Origin: Pseudomonas moraviensis
GTDB taxonomy: Bacteria > Pseudomonadota > Gammaproteobacteria > Pseudomonadales > Pseudomonadaceae
DNA: 64,000 nt
NCBI RefSeq assembly: GCF_900105805.1
Contig: NZ_LT629788.1
Span: 2,356,001 to 2,420,000 of the forward strand
Reading direction: 5' to 3'
The notes below the pieces were generated by a model. It had not been told where the DNA came from. It saw only the letters and a program-made list of their open reading frames with translations, and ran no database searches. Below are positions 42,633 to 50,276 of this stretch, in pieces. Each line of letters starts with the position of its first letter. The first letter of the stretch is position 1. The position numbers and the translations under genes were made by a program.

Positions 42633-42703
42633 GCGGCCGCCGAACCACTGCCTGAAACAGCCTTGCCTCTCTGAACAACTGCAAGTATTCGAGGATGTCC
42701 GAC

Positions 42704-44035
42704 ATGCCGCAGCGTGCGCCTGTATTGTTGATAGTGGATTACAACCTGAGCCGGATCGGTGACGTTCTGCACATGCGCAACTACGCTCGCGCGCGTTGGG
42801 GTGCCGAGACGTGGCTGGTACGCAGCGACCCTCAGGATCATGACCTGGCGATCAGCGACCGGGTGATCGATGCCGATCCTCTGGCAGATGATTTCATGCG
42901 CCAGGCGTTAGCACAGCTGGGTGACGACGCCGCCAGAATCAGTGCCGGGATGGTTTTTTCCGATAACGCGGTAGCCAGCGGCGCCGCGTTGCTCGAACGT
43001 CTGGGGCTGCCCGTGGATGATGCCGAGCTGGCACTGGGCGCTTTTGACAAACTGGCATACCGCATCGCCGAGTACGAACAGCGCGCCCTTCTCAATCAGT
43101 CGGGCGTCATGCTTCCAGACTTCCAGGCCATCGAATGCCTCAACGATGTGCGCAACTTTGCCGTGCGTCAGGAGCGTGGTTTCGTCATCAAACCCGCGTG
43201 TGAAGGCAACAATCGCGGTGTGGTCATGGTCACGCCCGGAGGCGACTGCGAGCAGGCATTCAACGAAGTGGCGCCCTACCTGGACGGGGGTGTGCTGGCA
43301 GAGGCATTCATTACCTTCACTCGCGAATACTCCTATGACGGGCTGGGCGAGCTGTGGTTCATCACTGAGAAAGTCAGCGCCACCGGGCGTTATCCGGTAG
43401 AGGTGGCGCAGATCCTGCCCGCTCGCCTCGACGAGCACGAACGTCAGGCCATTCGCCTGGCTGGCGAGCAGGTCAATCGCCTCGTCGGCCAGCGCATCGG
43501 GCCGTTTCATAATGAGATCAAACTCAGTGACAGCGACTGCCGCACCGCCGTGATCGAACCCAATCGCCGCCCCGGTGGCATGAAAATCTGGACCCTGGCG
43601 CAGGCCGTTCATGGCCTGGACCTGTATGCCGCGTGGGTTGATTCGGTGTTTGCCGCAACAATCCCGGCTGATTTGCCGCCCGCGACCTGCAGTGCCGCGA
43701 CCGTCATGTTCGGCGTGCCCCATGACATGACTCTGGATGTGGCTGACCTCGGCGAGATCCACAGCATGGTCGACGAGACGCTGGCTCGAACGGCCCACGC
43801 GCTCGACCTCGTCAGGAAAGACCTCGTGCTGCTGGAGTGTGCATGGATCGCCGGACACTCGCGCCTCATCCACGCGATTCCCAGAGACAACAGCGACTTT
43901 GTTGCCCACGCCTGCGTCGCCTTGCATGACGCCAGCGTGGACATCCGCGATCTGGTGACAGTCCTGCGCGAACAATGGCTTGAGATTCTGCAGGGTCATC
44001 TGGCCGCCGCGCAGCCATTCAAGGTCGCCTCCTGA
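42704..44035 (+). CDS. ATP-grasp ligase 2
   Basis: A 443-residue ATP-grasp protein with FVIKPACEGNNRGVVMVTPGGD in the ATP-binding region, the core GELWFITEKVSATGRYPVE and the metal motif AVIEPNRRPGGMKIW (E-x-N-x-R). I take the ATG encoding MPQRAPVLLIVDYN with GAGG 9 nt upstream; a start three codons earlier abuts the GAGG. It lies 71 bp after ligase 1. The RPGGMKIW motif differs from ligases 1 and 3, suggesting another acceptor. Role in the cluster: formation of a second amide, or activation of the product of the HDO enzyme. Confidence 0.84.
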   Translation: MPQRAPVLLIVDYNLSRIGDVLHMRNYARARWGAETWLVRSDPQDHDLAISDRVIDADPLADDFMRQALAQLGDDAARISAGMVFSDNAVASGAALLERLGLPVDDAELALGAFDKLAYRIAEYEQRALLNQSGVMLPDFQAIECLNDVRNFAVRQERGFVIKPACEGNNRGVVMVTPGGDCEQAFNEVAPYLDGGVLAEAFITFTREYSYDGLGELWFITEKVSATGRYPVEVAQILPARLDEHERQAIRLAGEQVNRLVGQRIGPFHNEIKLSDSDCRTAVIEPNRRPGGMKIWTLAQAVHGLDLYAAWVDSVFAATIPADLPPATCSAATVMFGVPHDMTLDVADLGEIHSMVDETLARTAHALDLVRKDLVLLECAWIAGHSRLIHAIPRDNSDFVAHACVALHDASVDIRDLVTVLREQWLEILQGHLAAAQPFKVAS

Positions 44036-44065
44036 CCCCTCTCTTATTCGCTTCGAGACTCTGGC

Positions 44066-45292
44066 ATGAAAATTCTCATCCTTCACCGTGTGCCCTATCC
44101 ACGCATCGAATATCACCGTGGCATCGATCACGATCTGCATGAGGTCACGTATCTGGGCAAACAATCGGCCATCGATACGCTGCCTGCAGACTTGCGTTGC
44201 ACAGCCGTAACAAGGGCCGGTCTGGGCAGCGCATTCGAGGAGACGCTGGCCTGGCTGGCGCAATGTCCGCAAACCTTCGATCGGATCATTTCCATGTCCG
44301 AATACGAACTGCTCGACGCGGCGCGCCTGCGGGAAGCGCTGAATGTCGAAGGGGCCTCGCTGCAAGCGGTCACCCTGGCGCGCAACAAGCTGGCGATGAA
44401 AGCGGCCGTTCAAGCCAGTGGGTTGCGCGTGCCGCGCTTCATGTCGCTTGAGCGTTATCTGGCATTTCAGGGCCGGGTTCCCTGGAACGGTGCGACCGTG
44501 CTCAAACCCCACAGCGGCGCGTCCAGCATGGATGTCAGCATCCACCCAGCAGCGGGCGCCTTTGACGCGATCCGGCAAACAATCAGCGACCTTTCATTGC
44601 CCATCGCAGACTTTCAGGTTGAGGAATACATCAGCGGCTCTATTCGTCATTTCGACGGACTGGTGCTGAACGGGCAAATCGTCACCCTGCTGGCCAGCGA
44701 GTACGTCGGCACCTGCCTGGATTACATGGAGCGCGGACATCCACTCGGTTCCTGGCACCTGCAGGTCAGCGCCGGGATGCAGGCCTGGGTCAGCACGGCG
44801 TTGCAGGCCGTGCAGATTCACAACGGCGCATTCCATCTGGAAGCGATCATGGATGCTGACGAACCGGTGTTCCTGGAGGTGGGTAATCGCGTCGGCGGCG
44901 CTGACGTGGTGGCGACCTATGAACTGGCCACCGGCATTCATCTGCCATCGCTGGAACTGCGTATTCATGTAGACGGCGAATTGAACACTGCGCATTTGCC
45001 CGACCACCAGCCGGATCTGGGCTACGGCTGGTTCGTTTTCCCCGGTCACACGCATTCACAGCGGTTGTATCAAGGGCTGGACGGTGCCGAGGAATTACGC
45101 GCGAGCCCGTTCATCGTGCAATGGAACGAACTGCCGCCAGGTGCCTTGCTGCCCGAGCATGTGACCTACTCCGCGTTCGAGGCGCCGCTGGCCGGTATCG
45201 TCAAGACAAGCGAACCGCAACAGACCCGAGACTGGATGCGCACGTTGTTCGACCGCGTGAGCCTCGCCCGCAACCTGACTTCCGTAGCGTGA
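44066..45292 (+). CDS. ATP-grasp ligase 3
   Basis: A 408-residue ATP-grasp protein. N-terminal MKILILHRVPYPRIEYHRGI, ATP-binding TVLKPHSGASSMDVSIH, then QVEEYISGSIRHFDGLVLNG and metal motif VFLEVGNRVGGADVVATYE. The ligand motif E-V-G-N-R has the same key residues as E-x-N-x-R but one residue longer. It lies 30 bp after ligase 2 and 31 bp before the EamA gene. Together, three ligases could build a tripeptide or a peptide and a side-chain amide. The order of action is not readable from sequence. Confidence 0.84.
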   Translation: MKILILHRVPYPRIEYHRGIDHDLHEVTYLGKQSAIDTLPADLRCTAVTRAGLGSAFEETLAWLAQCPQTFDRIISMSEYELLDAARLREALNVEGASLQAVTLARNKLAMKAAVQASGLRVPRFMSLERYLAFQGRVPWNGATVLKPHSGASSMDVSIHPAAGAFDAIRQTISDLSLPIADFQVEEYISGSIRHFDGLVLNGQIVTLLASEYVGTCLDYMERGHPLGSWHLQVSAGMQAWVSTALQAVQIHNGAFHLEAIMDADEPVFLEVGNRVGGADVVATYELATGIHLPSLELRIHVDGELNTAHLPDHQPDLGYGWFVFPGHTHSQRLYQGLDGAEELRASPFIVQWNELPPGALLPEHVTYSAFEAPLAGIVKTSEPQQTRDWMRTLFDRVSLARNLTSVA

Positions 45293-45323
45293 GCCGACCT
45301 ACTTCTCCACAAGGCAAATAACC

Positions 45324-46220
45324 ATGAAACCACTGCACGTAGTGTTGGCTGTATTGATAACGGCGATCTGGGGTGTGAATTTCTCGGTGATAAAACTGGG
45401 GCTGGCGACGGTAGATCCGTTCATTCTGGCGGGTATCCGCTTCAGCCTGTGCGCCTTGCCGGCGATCTTTTTCATTCGCAAACCCGATGTCCCGTGGCGC
45501 TACATCATCGGCTACGGCCTGGTGTTCGGCATCGGACTGTGGGGCGTGGTCAACCTGGGCATCAAGGCGGGGCTGTCTGCGGGCATCGCTTCGCTGGTGC
45601 TGCAGTTCAGCGCGTTCTTCACCATCCTGCTCGGTGGCTGGGTGTTCAAGGAAGCCCTGACGCGCTTTCAGGTTCTGGGAATGTTGATCGCGCTGGCCGG
45701 CCTGCTGTGCATCATCAGCATCAGCGACGGATCGGTAAGCCTTTCCGGGGTATTGCTGGTCCTGGTGGGTGCGGCGTCGTGGAGCGTTGCCAACATCATC
45801 AACAAGAAAGCCAGCACCCGTGATGTCTTCGGTTTTCTGGTCTGGTCGAGCGCTTTCGCACCGATCCCGCTGTTTGCGCTGGATTACGCCGTCAACGGTA
45901 GCGTCGGTTACACCACACTGGTCAATCAGATCGATACCACGGCTGTCTTGTCGATCCTGTTCCAGGTCTACCCCAATACGTTGTTCGCGTACTGGATCTG
46001 GAACTCGTTGCTCAAGACCTATCCGGTTTCGACCGTCGCTCCACTGTCGTTGCTGGTGCCGATTTTCGGCATGCTTGGCTCGGTCGTGGTATTCAACGAA
46101 AGCGTGCCACTGAACAAAGTGCTGGCGGTGGTACTGATCGTGGTCGGTCTGGCGGTCGGCCTCTATGGTCAGCGGATTTTCAATGCTATGTTCGCGCGCC
46201 CTGCGCGCACTTCACTATGA
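45324..46220 (+). CDS. EamA-type amino-acid/metabolite exporter
   Basis: A 298-residue DMT transporter with ten membrane helices, resembling E. coli EamA (O-acetylserine/cysteine exporter) from memory: AIWGVNFSVIKLGL, GLSAGIASLVLQFSAFFTILLG and STVAPLSLLVPIFGML. The likeness to an amino-acid exporter supports an amino-acid-like cluster product. Its TGA overlaps the ATG of the next gene (ATGA), linking export with the Tat-exported enzyme in translation. Confidence 0.86.
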   Translation: MKPLHVVLAVLITAIWGVNFSVIKLGLATVDPFILAGIRFSLCALPAIFFIRKPDVPWRYIIGYGLVFGIGLWGVVNLGIKAGLSAGIASLVLQFSAFFTILLGGWVFKEALTRFQVLGMLIALAGLLCIISISDGSVSLSGVLLVLVGAASWSVANIINKKASTRDVFGFLVWSSAFAPIPLFALDYAVNGSVGYTTLVNQIDTTAVLSILFQVYPNTLFAYWIWNSLLKTYPVSTVAPLSLLVPIFGMLGSVVVFNESVPLNKVLAVVLIVVGLAVGLYGQRIFNAMFARPARTSL

Positions 46221-47587
46221 ATCGACAGGGAATCGGTATGGGTCTGGGAAGACGTGATTTCATGGGCGCCACTGTAGGAGCGACCCTGATTGGAGGCAGC
46301 ATGATTGCAGGGATTGCCAGTGCACAGGCGGGGCAAGCGCCCGCGCAGGATGAAACCGCGGCGATATTTGATCCGGGCGACTGGGCATCGGTGCGTGCGC
46401 AGTTCAATCTGGCGCCGCAGTTCGTGCACATTTCCAACTTTTTTCTGGCATCCAATCCCAGACCCGTGCGCGAGGCGATGGCCCGTCACCGTCAGGCTTT
46501 CGATGAAAATCCCTACACTTATCTCGAGGACAACATGTTTGCCAGGCCCGAGGACATGGTCTGGCGCAAAGTCTGCGCCGCTGCGGCGGACTATACCGGT
46601 GGCCGAGCCGAAGACATCGCCCTGACCACCAGCACCACGCAGGGTCTGGCGATGGTCTACAACGGCCTCAAACTGACACCGGACCAGGAAATCCTCACCA
46701 CCCATCACGAATGGTATACCCACGACGAGGCCATGCGCCTGGCGGTGCTCAAGTGGGGCGGCAGCATCCGCCGCATCGACCTCTACCAGGGTCCCGAGGA
46801 TGTCAGTACCGATGCCATTGTCTCGCGCATCGAAGCCGCCATCCGGCCATCGACCCGCATCCTCGCCATGACCTGGGTGCATTCCGGCACAGGCGTGCGC
46901 TTGCCGGTCAAGGACATCGGCGCTTTGGTCACGCGCCTCAACCGGGACCGCTCAGAGGCTGACCGGATCATCTATGTGATCGATGGTGTGCACGGCTTCG
47001 GCTGTTCCGAGGCGCAAGTCGCCAGCCTGGGTTGCGACTTTTTCAGCGCCGGAACACACAAATGGATTCTTGGCCCTCATGGCACCGGGCTGGTCTGGGC
47101 CCGCGAGGGTCAGTGGCCACAGGTGATTCCGACCATACCGACCATCATGGCTGCCGAGCCCGCCAACGCCTGGCGTCAGGAGCGCGACCCGCAAGGACAA
47201 ACGCAAGCAGCCTGGGTCAGTCCCGGCGGCTTCCTCGCATTTGAAAACCAGTGGGGTGTGATCGAAGCCTTCGACTTCATCGAGAAAATCGGCCGCAAGC
47301 GCATCGCCGATCGTGTAGCCGAGCTCAACGGACAATTGAAAGAAGGCCTGGCGAAGCTGCCCAACGTGCACCTGCACACGCCCCGCTCCGCCGAGTTCTC
47401 CGCGGGCATCGTCTGTTGCGATGTCCAGGGCTGGACGCCGAAGGATGTGGTGGCGAAGTTGAAAACGCAGAACATCATCGCCAGTGCCACACCGTATCGG
47501 CACTCCACGGTTCGATTCTCCGCAGGGATCATCAACACCCCGCAGGACATCGAGCAAACCCTCAGGGTCATGCGCACTTTCGCCTGA
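46217..47587 (+). CDS. Tat-exported PLP enzyme (isopenicillin-N-epimerase/PvdN-like)
   Basis: A 456-residue class V aminotransferase-fold enzyme with a twin-arginine signal (GLGRRDFMGATVGATLIGGS) and a hydrophobic segment ending near the AQAG cleavage region. The PLP-lysine site is SAGTHKWILGPHGTG, and VIDGVHGFG precedes it. Periplasmic PLP enzymes are rare; PvdN, which finishes the pyoverdine side chain in the periplasm, is the best-known. Here it would act on an exported cluster product. Start at 46217 (ATGA overlap) or at the ATG 21 bp later, preceded by AGGGA; either keeps the Tat motif. A probable terminator follows at 47590-47631. Confidence 0.85.
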   Translation: MNRQGIGMGLGRRDFMGATVGATLIGGSMIAGIASAQAGQAPAQDETAAIFDPGDWASVRAQFNLAPQFVHISNFFLASNPRPVREAMARHRQAFDENPYTYLEDNMFARPEDMVWRKVCAAAADYTGGRAEDIALTTSTTQGLAMVYNGLKLTPDQEILTTHHEWYTHDEAMRLAVLKWGGSIRRIDLYQGPEDVSTDAIVSRIEAAIRPSTRILAMTWVHSGTGVRLPVKDIGALVTRLNRDRSEADRIIYVIDGVHGFGCSEAQVASLGCDFFSAGTHKWILGPHGTGLVWAREGQWPQVIPTIPTIMAAEPANAWRQERDPQGQTQAAWVSPGGFLAFENQWGVIEAFDFIEKIGRKRIADRVAELNGQLKEGLAKLPNVHLHTPRSAEFSAGIVCCDVQGWTPKDVVAKLKTQNIIASATPYRHSTVRFSAGIINTPQDIEQTLRVMRTFA

Positions 47588-47589
47588 AC

Positions 47590-47631
47590 CGGCCTGGACC
47601 GAAGTCAGCCTCCAGCCAGCGGTTTTTTTTT
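47590..47631 (+). terminator. Possible terminator after the PLP enzyme gene
   Basis: A bulged stem between GGCCTGGA and TCCAGCC is followed by AGCGG and a run of nine T at 47623-47631. It may separate the MFS gene from the rest or partly attenuate transcription into it. Confidence 0.5.
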
Positions 47632-47701
47632 GCACGGGCTGCGGCTGACCTCGGCTATTCGAATGATTGAAGCGCGCCTATCCATGGGCAGGAACAATGA
47701 C

Positions 47702-48883
47702 ATGAATAAAAACAACGAGACTCCCGGAGAACTGGCGATTTTCCTGTTCTGCTCGACGGTCTACCGGCTGTTTTCCGGGGCATTGCTAGTGTCGCTGACC
47801 TGGACCATTCTCAAACAGAGCAACGACGATTACCTGCCGTTGGCACTGGCGATCTTCTGCTCGTTCATACCCGCTTTCATCACCCCGATGATGATCAAAC
47901 GCCTGTCGCACAAGATGAATGGCCGGCAGATGAGCAGCTTGTTCATTCTGTGCCTGGCCGGTCTTGCCATGATCTCCGGGCTTTCGAGGAACTACACCGT
48001 CGGGCTGCTGATCACCAACCTCTTCGTCTGGTTGATGGTGATGTCACTGGAGGCCAGCCTGGACATGTGGTTTACCCAGCTGCAACGGGGGATGAACGAA
48101 GTCAGCGTGCGCCGCATCAGTGGCGCCACTACCGCCACCAGCCAGGCCGCATTGATGATCGGCCCGCTGCTCGCGGCGGGGCTGATGCCGATTTTGAGCG
48201 GTATCGGTTTTGCTCTGGTGCTCAGCGGCGGCTTCCTCCTGGTTGCCGGCATCTGCCATACCCGTGACAGTGTGCCGACCGTCATCGAGCCTGCCAGCAC
48301 GCGAGCAGTTCCGGCCCCGCTGCCGCTGACCCTGTTTGTGCCGATGCTGCTGATCTGGCCCATCCTCGGGGCGTTCAACTTCATGCTGCCGGTTTATGTA
48401 TCCAACCATGGCTGGTCATTATTGGAGCTCGGCGTACTCGACGCGGTGTTTGGCCTGGGCATGGCGCTGATCGGGGTGCTGGTGATCGTTGCCAACACCG
48501 GGCGCAATCTGCTGGCGTATCTGTTTGCCCTGATTGCGCTGGCGCTGATCGCCACCGCAATGTGGGTGCTGATGCCCGACACCCTCGTACTCAAAGCACT
48601 GAGCCTGTTGATTCTTGGGATGGCGTTCGGTGGCGCGCGGGTACACATCCGTGCTGCGATTGCATGCCGATACAGTGAAGCCGCCGTCGGACTCTACGTC
48701 AGCAAGGCCAATGCGCTGGCGACGCCCGTGCTGTTCCTGATACTGACGCTGCAACTGGCGATTATCGAAAATGCCTGGCTGTTGCCCTTCGCGTTGGTGT
48801 GTCTATCCGTGGGGCTGCTGCTTCAGACTTCAGCCACGCGTTTCGCCAGAGGGCAGGCCCCCATCGAAACCGTGGGGGCCTGA
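47702..48883 (+). CDS. MFS transporter, cluster exporter
   Basis: A 393-residue MFS protein with about 12 hydrophobic segments, e.g. IFLFCSTVYRLFSGALLVSL at the N-terminus and LGIGMALIGVLVI-like helices later (FGLGMALIGVLVIVANTGRN). I choose the ATG encoding MNKNNETPG with AGGAA 7 nt upstream; earlier in-frame ATGs (47630, 47684) overlap the T run or lack a ribosome site. It is in the same direction as the biosynthetic genes, 114 bp after the PLP enzyme. It probably exports or confers immunity to the product. A REP follows. Confidence 0.82.
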   Translation: MNKNNETPGELAIFLFCSTVYRLFSGALLVSLTWTILKQSNDDYLPLALAIFCSFIPAFITPMMIKRLSHKMNGRQMSSLFILCLAGLAMISGLSRNYTVGLLITNLFVWLMVMSLEASLDMWFTQLQRGMNEVSVRRISGATTATSQAALMIGPLLAAGLMPILSGIGFALVLSGGFLLVAGICHTRDSVPTVIEPASTRAVPAPLPLTLFVPMLLIWPILGAFNFMLPVYVSNHGWSLLELGVLDAVFGLGMALIGVLVIVANTGRNLLAYLFALIALALIATAMWVLMPDTLVLKALSLLILGMAFGGARVHIRAAIACRYSEAAVGLYVSKANALATPVLFLILTLQLAIIENAWLLPFALVCLSVGLLLQTSATRFARGQAPIETVGA

Positions 48884-48920
48884 CACGGGCGTGTAAGGAG
48901 GCGGTCCACCATGGACTGCC

Positions 48921-48944
48921 TTCGCGAGCAAGCTCGCTCCCACA
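48921..48944. repeat. REP element
   Basis: TTCGCGAGCAAGCTCGCTCC continuing CACA matches the inverse REP arm of the genome type. It closes the biosynthetic region on the right. Confidence 0.7.
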
Positions 48945-48971
48945 GGGTTTGCGTGTGTCGTGTTATTCGGG

Positions 48972-49109
48972 TTAATCCGCCTTCTTCTGCTCCATTTGCA
49001 CGGAGGCCTTGCTGTTGTCTTCGTCCTTGCTGGTGGCTTTGTTGGAATCGAAGCAGCCGTGCAACAGGAACATTGAGCAGAAGCCAAGGCATACACAGAT
49101 TTTCTTCAT
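48972..49109 (-). CDS. Small lipoprotein (45 residues)
   Basis: On the minus strand a GGAG site precedes ATG 49109, which encodes MKKICVCLGFCSMFLLHGCF, a lipoprotein signal with Cys19 as the likely lipidation site. About 26 polar residues follow and the frame ends in KKAD with TAA at 48972-48974. The mature part (SNKATSKDEDNSKASVQ) is probably disordered. The gene is too short for standard ORF lists. Function unknown. Confidence 0.72.
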   Translation of the reverse strand: MKKICVCLGFCSMFLLHGCFDSNKATSKDEDNSKASVQMEQKKAD

Positions 49110-49148
49110 GACGATCTCCTTAAAGCAGTGGTCAGGTTGCATCAAATA

Positions 49149-49376
49149 TCAGCCCTTGCTGTGCTCCGGCGACGAAGGCCCTTCCTTGATGCCGCGCGGG
49201 CCGGCGATGCCCCATACGATCAGGCCGAGCACCGGGAACACGATCAAGCCGATCGCCCAGGCGGCTTTGACGCCGACGCTTTTGTTGCTGCGAAACACGC
49301 TGACGATCGCCCACAGGTCAACCAGCAGAATGATCACCGCCACGGCGATAGAAAAATAACTCGCTGCCTCGTTCAT
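49149..49376 (-). CDS. PLDc_N-domain membrane protein
   Basis: A 75-residue protein with two membrane helices: ASYFSIAVAVIILLVDLWAIV and, after SNKSVGVKAAW, AIGLIVFPVLGLIVWGIAG ending in GPRGIK. This is the PLDc_N (phospholipase D N-terminal-like) membrane hairpin, found alone in many bacteria. The start ATG at 49376 has GGAGG 8 nt upstream. The longer frame upstream in the same phase is non-coding. It overlaps the end of the questionable ORF 49318-49605. Confidence 0.82.
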   Translation of the reverse strand: MNEAASYFSIAVAVIILLVDLWAIVSVFRSNKSVGVKAAWAIGLIVFPVLGLIVWGIAGPRGIKEGPSSPEHSKG

Positions 49377-49605
49377 TTCGCGATCCTCCAATGACTGGTA
49401 AGCATTGGGCTGCGAGGCCTTTTGAGCGTTCAAAAAAATTGCGACCGCATGCGCTGCGCATACGCACGGGCGCCGGTTGCATCGTTTCAATGCTGAAGCT
49501 GTCGAGCATCTCACCGCCGATGTCCAGTTCCAGCTGATAGGCCATGTCTTCCTGTACCGGGAACTGCCTGCTGCGCAGATCGGGGTGATCAGCATCATCC
49601 TTCAT
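49318..49605 (-). CDS. Small hypothetical protein coupled to the CinA gene (end uncertain)
   Basis: The ATG at 49605 overlaps the CinA-type stop as ATGA and has AAGGAGG 9 nt upstream. The first 45 residues look genuine (MKDDADHPDLRSRQFPVQED, MAYQLELDIGGEML). After about residue 50 the sequence becomes basic and irregular and runs 59 bp into the PLDc_N gene. A run of seven T/A near 49432-49440 is a plausible frameshift site, so the natural C-terminus may be shorter or the gene may be damaged. Confidence 0.5.
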   Translation of the reverse strand: MKDDADHPDLRSRQFPVQEDMAYQLELDIGGEMLDSFSIETMQPAPVRMRSACGRNFFERSKGLAAQCLPVIGGSRNERGSELFFYRRGGDHSAG

Positions 49606-50111
49606 TGACTCCACCCTCCTTCACCGCGCAAGGCGCGACGGTGGAAATCAGGCAATTGCTGCAAGGCGAATTCTGAGGCGCGGGTCTGCACTTCGCAGCG
49701 CGATCCGGGAAACCATTGCTGCGTACTGAACAGAAAATGCCGGTCATCGAACTGAAATGCCCAGGCGAAACACACCGTACCGGCCTTGATCCCATCCATA
49801 TCGTCGGGGCCAAGAATGCCGGTGGTGGCGACCGCGACGTTGGCGGTGCTGTCGCGCAGCGCACCGATGGCCATTTCACTGGCGACTTCCACGCTGGTCA
49901 GGTTGAAGGTCTCCATGGTCGCCGGGCGGACGTGCAGCAGGCGCTGCTTGGCCTGCGGCGAATAGACCACGTAGCCGCACTCGATCAGCTCGCCGCTGCC
50001 GGGCACTGCCGACAACAGCATGACAATTTCCCCCGCCGTACAGGACTCGGCGGTGGTGATGATCAATGAATGTTGGCGCAGGTATTCAATCGTATCGTTG
50101 GCGATGGACAT
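49602..50111 (-). CDS. CinA C-terminal-type amidohydrolase (PncC-like)
   Basis: A 169-residue single-domain protein with the CinA C-terminal motif TTAESCTAGEIVMLLSAVPG and ATTGILGPDDMDGIKAGTVCFAW. PncC-type enzymes deamidate nicotinamide mononucleotide in NAD recycling. The catalytic Ser/Lys region (AESCTAG) is present. It is not the canonical recA-linked cinA copy, so probably a paralogue. Its stop overlaps the start of a small downstream gene. Confidence 0.84.
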   Translation of the reverse strand: MSIANDTIEYLRQHSLIITTAESCTAGEIVMLLSAVPGSGELIECGYVVYSPQAKQRLLHVRPATMETFNLTSVEVASEMAIGALRDSTANVAVATTGILGPDDMDGIKAGTVCFAWAFQFDDRHFLFSTQQWFPGSRCEVQTRASEFALQQLPDFHRRALRGEGGWSQ

Positions 50112-50276
50112 GGCGTGCTCTCGAAGCTTTTATTGCCGGTTGACCGTGCGCTGCGCTGATCATTCCGCTGGATTTGACGCGTGTGCAGATGGTCCACGCC
50201 GAGAAAGTTTTCCGCCCCATTCGGCGCGATCACCTACCCTCATAGACTGTGTGATCCACTCGAGCCCGCCGCCGTC

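Noticed and set aside
42704..44035. Purine or biotin carboxylase-type ATP-grasp function for the cluster ligases
   Set aside because: Lengths, N-terminal domains and the lack of neighbouring purine or carboxylase genes argue against it, and the genes sit among exporters and an HDO enzyme.
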